Shown here: positions 7,667 through 17,332 of the stretch, in pieces
Numbering within the stretch: position 1 is the stretch's first letter
How the letters are laid out: each line of letters begins with the position of its first letter
Source: Lachnospiraceae bacterium
GTDB lineage: Bacteria > Bacillota > Clostridia > Lachnospirales > Lachnospiraceae
NCBI GenBank assembly: GCA_900759665.1
Contig: CAAEWE010000040.1
Location: forward strand, 1-64,000
Length of the DNA: 64,000 bases
Reading direction: 5' to 3'
The notes under the pieces: model-generated
Told to the model about the DNA's origin: nothing
Seen by the model: the letters and a program-made list of their open reading frames with translations, nothing else
Database searches by the model: none
Made by a program: the position numbers and the translations under genes

Positions 7667-10354
7667 ATGGAAAAGGGGTTAAAAGTAAAGATAATTATAA
7701 TACTAGCTGGGATTTTATGTCTGACATTTTTTTTAGGAAGTATTGTGGTGCAAAATCTGTCAGAAAAGTCGAGTCAAAAGAAAAAGCAGGATGTAGTTTT
7801 TGACGGAATATCATCAGCAGATATGATAAATGCGTATGGAAGTTGTGGAATGTATTATAAATCCCCAAAAGAATTTCTGTATTATATGGATGCGGAAACA
7901 GGGGAAAGATCCATTGTATGTACAAAATCCAATTGTGAGCACGAAGCCGGAAAACCGGAAGGATCAATGGAGAAAACGAATTGTGAGGCTGATTTTAATA
8001 ACGTAGAGTCTTTTATTCCGTATGGAAATAAATTGTATTACATACCTAGGGATCCTGTAAGTGGAAATAAACCATGGGAGATCTGGCAGCAGAATCTTAC
8101 CGGCGGAAATCAGAAAAAGGTGGCAGAAATTGATGATAAGGTGAATACCCGTATATCAATTTATAGGGTGCAGTGTAATGGTGCGTACATGGTAGTTTCA
8201 TTTGAGGAGATTGGATATTATGACAAAAGAGGCAAAATTGTAGAGTATGACGATTTTCGCACAAAAGTCGGGATTTATATTATCAATATGAACGACTGGA
8301 GCTTTCAGCGGGTCTATCTTACCCGGGATGAGAAGGATAATGCATTCGGAAAATATGCCAGTCCGAATATTTCTTTGATGAGTCTTGGAAGTGAAGATGT
8401 ATCGTTATATTGTTTATGTTATGATAAAAAATTTGATGGGAAAAAGTTCAGTAAATTGCCGGAAAAACGACAGATGAACTACATGAAAAAAAATCTACAT
8501 CTCATGCAGGTGGATATCCGTCTTTCCGATGGCGAAACAGAAACATCAGAATCCCATGATGGCGGTCATGATTTTAAATTTTCAGGAAACTGGTATATGG
8601 AACAGGATTATTATGGAAATTTTATGGCAAAAAAATTCAGAGGCGGTGATGGAAACAGTATAATTATTTATAATTCACCGGAAAATGGAGAAAAGGAATA
8701 TGACAGCGGATACAGAGGAGCAGCAGTGACGGACTGCAGTGTGTTTTATACGGTGTATGATAAAAAGAGGGATATTCTGGACTGGTATCGTTATGACCGA
8801 AAAACAGGGAAAGTGGAATGTCTGGCAAAACCAAAGGCTACGATTATTCCGGAGTATTCCACCAGGGATTATATCTATGTGATGATATACTGGTCGGATG
8901 ATGATTATGAACCATTTGCCATTCCGGTGAAAGAACTGGAAAAAGGAACCTATCAGTTTCCTGAAAAATCAGAAGAAAAGAAAACGCAGGAAACGCAGGA
9001 TAAAGAAAATAATGATCCGGGGGATACGGTAATCTGGGGTGTCAATGACAGCCAGTTTCCATCGGAGGAGGCGGTGAACGAGATCAACCGTTATCTAAAG
9101 AAAAAAGGGTATGATTTTAAAGTGGAATTTACCGGTATTTCGGAAAATGATCCGGATAGGATAGCGCAGATGTATCCACAGGTTGACATCCTGCAGGTAC
9201 CTAAAACAATGGTTTATAACAATAGTTCGGCAGATGCATTAAAGTCCGGATACTATGAGCCACTGTCTGGTTTTCTTGATAATGATGGGAAGAAACTTAA
9301 AAGCCAGTTCAGTGAGACGGAGTGGAAACAGGTGGAGGTCAACCGGGAGATCTATTCCGTACCAAGCTCCATGCTGGATTATGAGGAACTTTATATTGCA
9401 TACAACAAAAAGTTGAAAGGAAAACAGGATCTACAAGAAGCGGATACGCTGGAGAAGGCAGAAAAGATCGTGAGCGGAGCAGATGTGAAGGCAAAGTATC
9501 CGGTCGTCTTATCAAATAGTCTGGGGGATGGGAACCTGGCCGGTTTCGGGGACAGTGATTATTGTCTGGGACTGGCACTGGATCACCGGACGAAGGAACC
9601 GGAGTTATGGTATGAAAATAAAAAGATCCGTTCTGTCTATGAAAGATTCCATGCGTGGTATCAGAAGGGCTGGTTGTCAAAGGACAACTGTGTGAGCAGC
9701 CTGGCAGAGGATGATGCCATGGTGTGGGTGCAGAGTGCCCTGCAAAGTGGGGATTGGCTGGTGGCGATCGGCTATGGACCATGCAGTGAGGAGATTCGGA
9801 AAAATTCATGTGAAGTAGTCCGACCGAAACAGACGGTATTTTCGAAAGTGAATCTGTCCACCGGTGTGGCAGCCGGATCAAACTGTAAGGAGCAGGCGGA
9901 AAAGTTTCTGGAGCTGGCATATACTGATCGGAAGATTGCTGATCTGATGCTGTATGGCGTGCAGAAGGGAAACTATCAGGTAAAGGATGGTATGGTCTGT
10001 GGTTATTCACAGGATCTGTGGTCGAAGTTTTCTTCCATGAAAATGGACTTTGGAAACCAGATCGCCGCAACGCCGTTAGATACAGATGGAGAATCCGGTA
10101 AACCGGAGAACCGAAAGAAATATTTCCAGTCATACGATGTAATCGAATCGCCGCTGATTGGATTTCAGCCGGACGTTGGTGATTATGAGAAGGATCTGGA
10201 AACTTATATTGACGCAATGCGAAAAGGAGAGGACATCTGGCAGGCAGAGGATTTTGATAAGGAGTATGATAGTCTTGTGAAGAAGCTTTCCACCAAGCGG
10301 ATGAAGCAGTACCGGGATGATGTGGAAAAGCAGATTAAGACATGGGGAATGTAA
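7667..10354 (+). CDS. Membrane-anchored fusion: N-terminal propeller-like part and C-terminal solute-binding-like domain
   Basis: An 895-aa protein with an N-terminal signal anchor (about residues 8-28). Residues ~50-430 carry repeated Tyr-rich strands and the CTKSNCEH...C cluster seen in Lachnospiraceae secreted propeller-like proteins (DUF5050-type). After a Lys/Glu/Gln linker (~430-455), residues ~460-895 resemble an ABC solute-binding protein, starting WGVNDSQFPSEEAVNEIN and continuing with features of sugar-type binding proteins. The ATG at 7667 sits after a GGGGGGAT ribosome site, and a TTG lies one codon earlier. It follows the peptide gene behind a hairpin. It might bind a ligand for the ABC proteins here, but no importer permease is adjacent. 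Confidence 0.65.
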   Translation: MEKGLKVKIIIILAGILCLTFFLGSIVVQNLSEKSSQKKKQDVVFDGISSADMINAYGSCGMYYKSPKEFLYYMDAETGERSIVCTKSNCEHEAGKPEGSMEKTNCEADFNNVESFIPYGNKLYYIPRDPVSGNKPWEIWQQNLTGGNQKKVAEIDDKVNTRISIYRVQCNGAYMVVSFEEIGYYDKRGKIVEYDDFRTKVGIYIINMNDWSFQRVYLTRDEKDNAFGKYASPNISLMSLGSEDVSLYCLCYDKKFDGKKFSKLPEKRQMNYMKKNLHLMQVDIRLSDGETETSESHDGGHDFKFSGNWYMEQDYYGNFMAKKFRGGDGNSIIIYNSPENGEKEYDSGYRGAAVTDCSVFYTVYDKKRDILDWYRYDRKTGKVECLAKPKATIIPEYSTRDYIYVMIYWSDDDYEPFAIPVKELEKGTYQFPEKSEEKKTQETQDKENNDPGDTVIWGVNDSQFPSEEAVNEINRYLKKKGYDFKVEFTGISENDPDRIAQMYPQVDILQVPKTMVYNNSSADALKSGYYEPLSGFLDNDGKKLKSQFSETEWKQVEVNREIYSVPSSMLDYEELYIAYNKKLKGKQDLQEADTLEKAEKIVSGADVKAKYPVVLSNSLGDGNLAGFGDSDYCLGLALDHRTKEPELWYENKKIRSVYERFHAWYQKGWLSKDNCVSSLAEDDAMVWVQSALQSGDWLVAIGYGPCSEEIRKNSCEVVRPKQTVFSKVNLSTGVAAGSNCKEQAEKFLELAYTDRKIADLMLYGVQKGNYQVKDGMVCGYSQDLWSKFSSMKMDFGNQIAATPLDTDGESGKPENRKKYFQSYDVIESPLIGFQPDVGDYEKDLETYIDAMRKGEDIWQAEDFDKEYDSLVKKLSTKRMKQYRDDVEKQIKTWGM

Positions 10355-10453
10355 TGAATTAAGGGGGTAAACTGAAAAAATTAGACAGATTTAAAACAAA
10401 ATAATAAAAATAAGAGATTGAAAGTCCGGGATTATAATCATAATCTCGGGTAA

Positions 10454-10579
10454 ATATATTGGAGTATTATATTTCCATTCTGGCAGTTAGATGGTATCAA
10501 TATTAATAACGAACAGTCAATGAGAATATATGCAGATGCATTGACCGGAGATATATATTTATATACATATTATAAATAA
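10454..10579 (+). pseudogene. C-terminal remnant of a lipoprotein like the one at 17764
   Basis: Between the fusion gene and the next permease, one open frame after a TAA at 10451 encodes about 41 residues containing FPFWQLDG and MRIYADALTGDIYLY before a TAA at 10577. This matches, position by position, the C-terminus of the intact lipoprotein at 17764 (YPCWEFDG, LRVYLDVLTGELHLY). No start codon, signal peptide or upstream homology is visible, and a CCGGGATTAT/ATAATCTCGG hairpin lies just before it. It is probably the tail of a lost duplicate gene that once preceded the permease. Confidence 0.75.
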
Positions 10580-10626
10580 AATTTGAAAATGGAAGAAATA
10601 TGAGAACGGATATTAAGGGGGATTGT

Positions 10627-11841
10627 ATGAAATATGTATTTAAAAATATTAAAGGATTGATAAAAAATGATTTTTATATGTTTCTCCTGATTATTGTTAC
10701 AGTGGCAGGATCTTGCTTTATGATTCATTTTGCATATGCCATGTATCAGAATTTTATGATGGAAAAGCAGAGTGATCTAAAAGGAATAAAAACATTGATT
10801 CTCGAACCGGATTATGAACTGGAAAAAATTGATATTCATGGGGATCTTGGAACCTGTAGGTATCAAAAAAAGAACTCCATTCAGCAGACAGGAACGGTAG
10901 AATTGCTAAAGGATATGGCGAGAGATATGTCGTTGGATATGCAGAATGATATTAAATGTATGTCGGTCACGATAGTGGTAGATGGATATCCGATGGATTG
11001 TTTTTTTTCTGTTGACAATGGGAAATTTGTATTAAGCGAGGATTGGATTCGTAATGTAAAAAATAATGGAATTATTCATTCTGGCAGAATTTATTCGGAT
11101 AAAGAGTTTGATGCAGGAGAAAAAGTTGCAGTTGCCTTTGATGTGCATCATATAAATATGGGGAATAATCCTTTTATGGAGAGTATGCTTTCCAGAGATG
11201 AAAAATGGGTTATATTGGGAAATGAAAAATATAAGGTGATCGGCTGGGGAAGCACCGGGGTGGATGCACCATATATACCAATAACATCTGTGCCGGGTGA
11301 TACGATACTTGAAGGCGGCATTCAGATTGATTTTAAGCATGCTTTGACAAATCAGGAAAAAGACGAACTGACACGTTTGTGTAATACAGAATTAAACGGA
11401 TTGTTTTCTGTTCCACAGATTCATACACTTAATTTGGATCAGATTTATCTGTACAATACGATTATTGCAATCTGTGTTCTTATTATTGTGTGTTCAGGAT
11501 TAAACTTTGCACTAATCTATCGTTATATTTTGATGACCAGAAGAAAATCTATTATTGTTTTTCAAGTATGTGGCATGACCGTAATACGGGCAGTCCTGGT
11601 TTATGTGGCAGAGTGTCTGACGCTTATGCTGCCGGTTTATTTTCTGACAGTACTGGGATTTCAAAGCGTTTTGCCGGTACTGAAAAAATACTATTATTAT
11701 ATGAACAGTCATTATCCCATGGCAGTATATAAAATGTTGTTTGAAACATATTTTTTGGTTTCACTGGTAATTTTACTGGCAATGATTCTGTATACGTTTC
11801 TGGCGGATCACAGAATCAAGGTGGGAGGTGGCAGACAATGA
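10627..11841 (+). CDS. FtsX-like ABC permease, first subunit of second ABC set
   Basis: A 404-aa membrane protein with the half-size MacB layout: one N-terminal membrane segment (about residues 18-38), an extracytoplasmic region to ~280, and three C-terminal segments separated by short loops, ending in a basic tail. AAGGGGG lies 7 nt before the ATG at 10627, so I reject the in-frame ATG at 10600. The stop overlaps the next ATG in an ATGA junction at 11838, which shows translational coupling with the second permease. Two different half-size permeases plus one ATPase (13126) would form a heterodimeric exporter. The substrate is unknown. Confidence 0.78.
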   Translation: MKYVFKNIKGLIKNDFYMFLLIIVTVAGSCFMIHFAYAMYQNFMMEKQSDLKGIKTLILEPDYELEKIDIHGDLGTCRYQKKNSIQQTGTVELLKDMARDMSLDMQNDIKCMSVTIVVDGYPMDCFFSVDNGKFVLSEDWIRNVKNNGIIHSGRIYSDKEFDAGEKVAVAFDVHHINMGNNPFMESMLSRDEKWVILGNEKYKVIGWGSTGVDAPYIPITSVPGDTILEGGIQIDFKHALTNQEKDELTRLCNTELNGLFSVPQIHTLNLDQIYLYNTIIAICVLIIVCSGLNFALIYRYILMTRRKSIIVFQVCGMTVIRAVLVYVAECLTLMLPVYFLTVLGFQSVLPVLKKYYYYMNSHYPMAVYKMLFETYFLVSLVILLAMILYTFLADHRIKVGGGRQ

Positions 11842-13109
11842 GAAATATAAAGTACGCATGCAGGGAACTTTGGAAAAATCCTTTGACATTTGTTTTGTTA
11901 GTGGTGCAGAGCATTATTATTTATGTATTGGTAGTCTGCATGATATCGGCAGTTCATTCCCGTTTTCGAATATATGATGAAATATCAGGACTGGTGGCAG
12001 GAAATGGAGTATCTGTCCGCTTTTTTGGACTGAACGAACCCAACGGTGCGGCAATTATGGATGCAGATACAGCCGAGAAATGCCTGAAGGGTGTGCGGAA
12101 GGTCAACGGTTGTTATGATGTAGCATTTGAGACGGTTACAAAAGGAAAAAATGTCAGTATTAAAACAACGGCATATGACACGGATCTTTGGAAATGTCAT
12201 ACACCGGTCATGGATGCAGGCAGATGGTTTCAGGAAAAGGACGAAAAAACAACACAGATTGAGGCAGTAATTGCACAGAGGGATGGACGAAACGGGACAT
12301 ATCATGTGGGAGATGTATTAACGGTCAGTGAGGATGATCAGAAAATGGATCGATGTGAAGAACATCCGATCCGGGTAAAGATTATTGGAATTGTTAAGGA
12401 TGGAGCTCAACTTTTGGGAACAAATGATGACAATATGGACATGACAGATGTACGGAGATGTTTTTGGAATTATTCTGGAGAATATCATCAGCTTCCATAT
12501 ATGTTTTTGATTCATAAGGATATTTATAATTATAAGATGAAATATGCACAGGGACTGCCATTGATGATGAGCGGTCTGACATTTATCTCATGGGATCAGC
12601 CATCTGACGGAAAATTTGCAGAGAAAATAGATAAATATTTTGCAAAGAATGGACAAATTACATCATATATAAAACATGATCAGCTTCGAAGGGAAAGTTA
12701 TGCATACATATTGGAGCAGGTTAAGAATATGCTTCCGATTATTATAGCATTAATGTTTTTGGCTGTACTAACAATTGTCAGCTGTACTTCGATTTTGGTG
12801 CGTCAAAGTCTTTATAAATATGGTGTGTTTTATTTGAATGGTCTGACCTGGAAAGAGTGCATGCGTCTGCAAAAAACGTCGATTTTTATTTTGGAAACTT
12901 GGTCTTTGGCTGTGGCATGGGCGGCATTGGCAGTCCTGCTGTTTTGTGGTCAGCTTAGGGAAATGGTGGTCATTTTCACACTATGGGAGTTTGCAGGATG
13001 TCTTTTGATTCTGGGAGTGTTTTGGTTGTTTGGAGATATTACGATTCGTCAGGAGATTGGGAAAAAATCAGGGAAGGATGTATTGACAGAAAGTGGAATT
13101 ACAGGCTGA
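11838..13109 (+). CDS. FtsX-like ABC permease, second subunit of second ABC set
   Basis: A 423-aa membrane protein with the same layout as its neighbour: membrane segment at about residues 16-37, long extracytoplasmic domain, and three segments between ~300 and ~405. Sequence similarity to the first permease is low by eye, so they look like distinct subunits rather than a recent duplication. It starts inside the previous stop codon and is followed 16 bp later by the ATPase start. The pair and the ATPase are best read as one transporter. Confidence 0.75.
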   Translation: MRNIKYACRELWKNPLTFVLLVVQSIIIYVLVVCMISAVHSRFRIYDEISGLVAGNGVSVRFFGLNEPNGAAIMDADTAEKCLKGVRKVNGCYDVAFETVTKGKNVSIKTTAYDTDLWKCHTPVMDAGRWFQEKDEKTTQIEAVIAQRDGRNGTYHVGDVLTVSEDDQKMDRCEEHPIRVKIIGIVKDGAQLLGTNDDNMDMTDVRRCFWNYSGEYHQLPYMFLIHKDIYNYKMKYAQGLPLMMSGLTFISWDQPSDGKFAEKIDKYFAKNGQITSYIKHDQLRRESYAYILEQVKNMLPIIIALMFLAVLTIVSCTSILVRQSLYKYGVFYLNGLTWKECMRLQKTSIFILETWSLAVAWAALAVLLFCGQLREMVVIFTLWEFAGCLLILGVFWLFGDITIRQEIGKKSGKDVLTESGITG

Positions 13110-13125
13110 CAAAAAGGAGGAGCGT

Positions 13126-13797
13126 ATGGTTCAATTAAAAGATATTGTTAAAATATATAATAAGGGAAAAAGTAATGAATTTGAAGCACTTCATGGAGTG
13201 TCTGCAGAAATAAAGGATGGAGAAATGATTGCCATTGTGGGAACCAGCGGAGCAGGAAAATCAACACTTTTGCATATTTTGGGATTTATTGACCGCTATG
13301 ATAAAGGAGAGTACATATTGGATGGAACACCTGTGGGAAAAATGAATGAGATTAAAATGGCACATCTTCGCAATGAAAAGATTGGAATGATTATGCAGGA
13401 CTTTGCGTTGATCGAAGATTATACCGTGCAGGATAATGTACTTATACCCTTGGATTTCTCCAAAAAGAAAATGAGAAAAAAGGAAAAGCTGAACCGGGTA
13501 ATATCAGCATTGGAAGCCGTAGGAATGAAGGAGCATTGTCATAAACCGGTAAAACAGCTTTCCGGTGGACAGAAGCAGCGTGTGGCGATTGCCAGAGCGA
13601 TTGTGAACGACCCGTCTTTCCTGTTAGCGGATGAACCAACAGGGGCGTTAGATTCCAAAACCACGGATGAGATTATGAAGGTATTTAAACGGATTAATGA
13701 GGAAGGAAGAACGGTAGTGATCGTTACGCATGATAATAGTGTGGCTGAGCGGTGCAGCCGGGTAATAAGAATTGAAGATGGAATGGTTTTAAAGTAA
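13126..13797 (+). CDS. MacB/LolD-type ABC transporter ATPase of second set
   Basis: A 223-aa ATPase with Walker A GTSGAGKST, signature LSGGQKQR, Walker B FLLADEPTGALD and switch VIVTHD. AAAAAGGAGG lies 7 nt before the ATG at 13126. An in-frame ATG at 13093 falls inside the permease gene and has no ribosome site. It belongs to the same class as the ATPase at 3185 but differs in many positions, so it is a paralogue serving the permeases at 10627 and 11838. Confidence 0.92.
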   Translation: MVQLKDIVKIYNKGKSNEFEALHGVSAEIKDGEMIAIVGTSGAGKSTLLHILGFIDRYDKGEYILDGTPVGKMNEIKMAHLRNEKIGMIMQDFALIEDYTVQDNVLIPLDFSKKKMRKKEKLNRVISALEAVGMKEHCHKPVKQLSGGQKQRVAIARAIVNDPSFLLADEPTGALDSKTTDEIMKVFKRINEEGRTVVIVTHDNSVAERCSRVIRIEDGMVLK

Positions 13798-13895
13798 TCT
13801 TAAAGAAAATTTGATTATTTCATGCCTAGTTTATTAACACAATGTATGTGCATCAGTATATCAGGTATAACATTTGAAAGCGAGGTGGGGCAGGC

Positions 13896-16016
13896 ATGTG
13901 GAGAGAACATAAAAAATTGTGGAAACAGCGGGCGGTAGTCGTGTTTGTGGTGGCAGGGCTTCTGTTGAATCTGTTTCTGCTGCTGCGGAGTGAATATAGC
14001 CGTCAGTCATGGATGGAGCCGACGGTATCCTGCTATCGCAGTATATACCGGGAGATCAAGGGGATGGAGCCGGCACAGGCAAAAAGTTATCTGAAGAAAA
14101 AGTCAAACAATCAGAATATAGCGTATGAACGAAGAATTGGTTATGAGACAATGCTTGACGAAATATCCCGTGCCGGCAGCTATGACGATTATCTGGAGGA
14201 GAGGGAGAAGGATTATTCCAAAAGTAAGGTGTTTGAAGGGTTTCGAAAAAGCAGTAAATACGATCGCAGGGACGCAGCAAAGGTGATGAAGATGCTGCGG
14301 CAGTTTCAGGGAAGTACGGTGCAGATCGTTCCTTCCAGAGGCTGGGCAATGATCCTTCTGTTTTTTCAGACGGATATCGCCGGTCTGGTGATCCTGCTTG
14401 CCGCGGCGGCGGTTTCCTTTATGCAGGAGAAGGAACGGGGAGAATATTTCTTTATCCGTACCATGAAAAGGGGGCGGGGGCCGTTTATTATTTATAAAGT
14501 ATCGGCACTTTTGCTGTTTTCCATGGAGGTGCTTCTGCTTCTTTATCTGGAAAATATACTGGTGGCATGGAAGATGTATGGTCTGGGTGATCTGAATGCC
14601 TGTCTGCAGTCGGTGCATGGTTTTATCGGAACCGGCGTGGCGGCAGATTTAAAACAAAGCATTGTTCTGTTTTTGGGACTGAAGCTGCTGGCGTATTTTA
14701 TGGTCATGCTGTTAATATTATTTCTGATGACTGTTTGTGATACGTCGCAGAAGCTGTATGTCTGCCTGGCGGTGATCATAGGGGGAAGCAGTCTGGCATA
14801 TTGGGGGATATCAGCGAATAGCTGGCTGTCTGCTTTGAAATATGTAAATCTGATAGGATTTCTGCATACGGGCGAAATGATGGCAGTGTACCGGAATATC
14901 GGACTGTACGGTTTTCCGGTCAGTTATATTACAGTTGGGATCGTGTTTTTTATCGTAGTGGGTATTTTACTTTTTACGGGAACGGTATTTTTCTTCTGCG
15001 ACCAGAAAATTGTATCCCGTGCCAGACGTCATATTCTGCCGAAGGGGAAACGGCAGAGAAAAATACGGGGGTATCGTTTATTTTACGGGGAAACAAAAAA
15101 GATACTGTATTATCAGAGCGTGTTTCTGATGGTATGTGTATTTGCAGGAGTGGTCTGGTGGAACTATACGCCGGTGCACTCGCTGTATAATGATGAATCG
15201 GATGTTTACTATAAGGAGTATGTGGATCAGGTGTCCGGACCGTATACGAAGGCTTCCGCCCAAAAAATAAAACAGTGGCGGGAGGAGAGGCTTGCTCTGG
15301 AAAAGCAGATCCATCAGGAGAAGCGGAAGGCGGCTACGGATGAGCTGAAATCGATCGTGGAATCAGGATATACCAAGGAGCGGAAAAGAACAGAGGGCTT
15401 CCAGGTACTGATGGATCATCTCGGCTATATTTCCGGTATTCCAAATGGCGGTCTTTTTTATGAGAGAGGCTACGAGCAGTTGACGGGATATGAGATGGCA
15501 TGGAAGCGGGATGCGATGCTGGCACTGGAGGGCGTTCTTATGGTGATCCTTACGGTGGCGGGGATTTATTCCCGGGAGTATGAGACTGGAATGATGCGGC
15601 TGCTGCGGACAACGTCCCGGGGAAGGCAGGAGCTGCGAAGTGCCAAGCTGTGGATCGGCGTAGGAATTGTTACGGTGATCTATGGAATTATCTATGGAAG
15701 CGAATTTTATCGTATATTAAGTGCTTTCGGAACAAAGGGCTGGAGCTGCTCCGTGGCAAGTATGTCTCATATGCCGCTGTATCTGTCGGGACTGGCGGTG
15801 GTGGATTATCTGGCGTTGATCCTGGTCATGCGTTATCTGGGGTTTTTGCTGGTGATGGCGGCGGTTTACCTGATCTCCAGCCGTGCGGAAAGCTTTATTA
15901 TGACGGTGGTATACAGTATTTCTATATTTGCATTGCCGTTAGTTCTGTATCTGAGTGGGGTGAAGGTTTTGAAATATGTACTGCTCAATCCTTTGCTTTT
16001 GGGAAATATATTTTGA
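13896..16016 (+). CDS. Large multi-pass membrane protein, ABC-2-type permease-like
   Basis: A 706-aa integral membrane protein. Segments can be seen near residues 13-30, 148-170, and in a run from ~200 to ~370. After a soluble stretch rich in Lys/Glu (~430-540), more segments follow from ~545 to 700. Two halves each begin with a short cytoplasmic part and a membrane segment followed by a charged extracytoplasmic loop, as in ABC-2-type permeases of bacitracin- and lantibiotic-type transporters. GAGGTGGGG precedes the ATG. Its gene is followed 65 bp later by a matching DrrA/NatA-type ATPase. Specific substrate not visible. Confidence 0.65.
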   Translation: MWREHKKLWKQRAVVVFVVAGLLLNLFLLLRSEYSRQSWMEPTVSCYRSIYREIKGMEPAQAKSYLKKKSNNQNIAYERRIGYETMLDEISRAGSYDDYLEEREKDYSKSKVFEGFRKSSKYDRRDAAKVMKMLRQFQGSTVQIVPSRGWAMILLFFQTDIAGLVILLAAAAVSFMQEKERGEYFFIRTMKRGRGPFIIYKVSALLLFSMEVLLLLYLENILVAWKMYGLGDLNACLQSVHGFIGTGVAADLKQSIVLFLGLKLLAYFMVMLLILFLMTVCDTSQKLYVCLAVIIGGSSLAYWGISANSWLSALKYVNLIGFLHTGEMMAVYRNIGLYGFPVSYITVGIVFFIVVGILLFTGTVFFFCDQKIVSRARRHILPKGKRQRKIRGYRLFYGETKKILYYQSVFLMVCVFAGVVWWNYTPVHSLYNDESDVYYKEYVDQVSGPYTKASAQKIKQWREERLALEKQIHQEKRKAATDELKSIVESGYTKERKRTEGFQVLMDHLGYISGIPNGGLFYERGYEQLTGYEMAWKRDAMLALEGVLMVILTVAGIYSREYETGMMRLLRTTSRGRQELRSAKLWIGVGIVTVIYGIIYGSEFYRILSAFGTKGWSCSVASMSHMPLYLSGLAVVDYLALILVMRYLGFLLVMAAVYLISSRAESFIMTVVYSISIFALPLVLYLSGVKVLKYVLLNPLLLGNIF

Positions 16017-16081
16017 TGATGCTGGGTGCTAAGTGTTGTTCCATTTAAGGATGGAATAAACGGGAAAGGAGTTTAAAGCGT

Positions 16082-16945
16082 ATGGAGATTACAATATCTC
16101 ATCTGACAAAACGATTCGGGGATAAAACGGCACTGGATGATGTGAGTCTGGTACTGGATCCCGGAGTGCATGCACTGCTTGGCCCAAATGGAGCCGGGAA
16201 AAGTACATTGATCAATATCCTGACAGACAGCATTGTACGGGATAAAGGGAAAGTGCTGTACAATGATTATGAGATTACGGGGCTGGGGGCAAAATACCGG
16301 GAGCTTCTGGGATATATGCCACAGCAGCAGAGACTTTATGACAATTACACGGCGGAGGAGTTTTTAAAATATATGGCAGCGGTCAAGGGGATTGCACCGG
16401 GGAAAGCCGGAAAGCAGATCGGGGAGCTTCTGCAGGTGGTCAATCTGTGGGATGTGCGGCACAAAAAGGTGGGAGGCTTTTCCGGCGGAATGAAGCAGCG
16501 TGTTTTATTGGCACAGGCTCTTCTGGGGAAACCACGTCTGCTCATTCTGGATGAACCCACAGCAGGGCTGGATCCCAGTGAGCGTATTAATATCCGGAAT
16601 TATATTGCCGCTGTGGCACAAAAAATGATCGTGCTTTTTGCGACCCATGTGGTCAGCGATATCGAATGTATTGCGAAGGATGTGATTCTGATCCGGGATG
16701 GAAAGATCTGCCGGCAGGGGACGCCGGTGGAGCTGATCGAGAGTATTCAGGGGAAGGTAGGGGAACTGCCATGTGATCTGGATAGTCTGGAAAAGCTGCA
16801 GGAGCAGTACTGCACCGGAAATGTTTATCAGAGGCGGGAAGGGCTTCGTGTGCGGATCGTCGGGGACAGGCTGCCGGAGGGATGTCTGCCGGTGAATGAC
16901 AGCATTGATCTGGAGGATGTGTATATGTATTACATAAATAGGTGA
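16082..16945 (+). CDS. ABC-2-type transporter ATPase (BcrA/NatA class)
   Basis: A 287-aa ATPase with Walker A GPNGAGKST, signature FSGGMKQRV, Walker B LLILDEPTAGLD and switch FATHVV. The extra C-terminal ~70 residues are typical of the BcrA/CcmA/NatA class, in contrast to the two short MacB-type ATPases upstream. GGAAAGGAG precedes the ATG. It likely energises the 706-aa membrane protein encoded just before it and possibly the two membrane proteins at 18987 and 19855, which lack their own ATPase. Confidence 0.9.
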   Translation: MEITISHLTKRFGDKTALDDVSLVLDPGVHALLGPNGAGKSTLINILTDSIVRDKGKVLYNDYEITGLGAKYRELLGYMPQQQRLYDNYTAEEFLKYMAAVKGIAPGKAGKQIGELLQVVNLWDVRHKKVGGFSGGMKQRVLLAQALLGKPRLLILDEPTAGLDPSERINIRNYIAAVAQKMIVLFATHVVSDIECIAKDVILIRDGKICRQGTPVELIESIQGKVGELPCDLDSLEKLQEQYCTGNVYQRREGLRVRIVGDRLPEGCLPVNDSIDLEDVYMYYINR

Positions 16946-16997
16946 AAGTTTTGATTCACCGCATAATTGATGATATTGCACAAAATCTTTATTTTGA

Positions 16998-17029
16998 TTG
17001 ACAATGTATATCAAAATGGATATTATAAT
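16998..17029 (+). promoter_or_regulatory. Promoter and probable operator of the toxin-antitoxin pair
   Basis: TTGACA (16998-17003) and TATTAT (17021-17026) lie 17 bp apart. The inverted repeat ATATC/GATAT (about 17008-17022) sits between and over the -10 box, the usual place for an antitoxin to repress its own operon. Confidence 0.6.
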
Positions 17030-17059
17030 GGTGAGAGATGTTAGAAAGGCGGTGGTAGT

Positions 17060-17332
17060 ATGGCAACAGCTCCTACTCAGATTCGAATTGACGCAGATAT
17101 TAAGAAGCAGGCAACAGAGTTATTTAGTAATCTTGGTTTAGATATGTCAAGTGCAGTAAATCTTTTCCTTCATCAGTGTGTTCTTCGGGGTGGGATTCCA
17201 TTTAGCGTAGAAATGCCGCGTTTTAGTGGAAGAACCTTGGAGGCTATGGAGGAGGCAAAACGTATTTCCCACGATCCCCAAGTTAAGGGATACACCAGCA
17301 TGGATGAACTCAAGAAAGCATTGGAGGATTAG
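17060..17332 (+). CDS. DinJ/RelB-type antitoxin
   Basis: A 90-aa protein. The first ~50 residues match the ribbon-helix-helix DinJ/RelB family: QIRIDADIKKQATELFSNLG is followed by a segment containing SSAVNLFLHQ. The C-terminal half, rich in charged residues, would wrap and block the toxin encoded next. Its stop TAG is immediately followed by the toxin start, so both proteins are made from one message. It probably binds the inverted repeat in its own promoter. The pair sits between an ABC ATPase and a lipoprotein gene that elsewhere look like parts of one transporter locus. Confidence 0.88.
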   Translation: MATAPTQIRIDADIKKQATELFSNLGLDMSSAVNLFLHQCVLRGGIPFSVEMPRFSGRTLEAMEEAKRISHDPQVKGYTSMDELKKALED

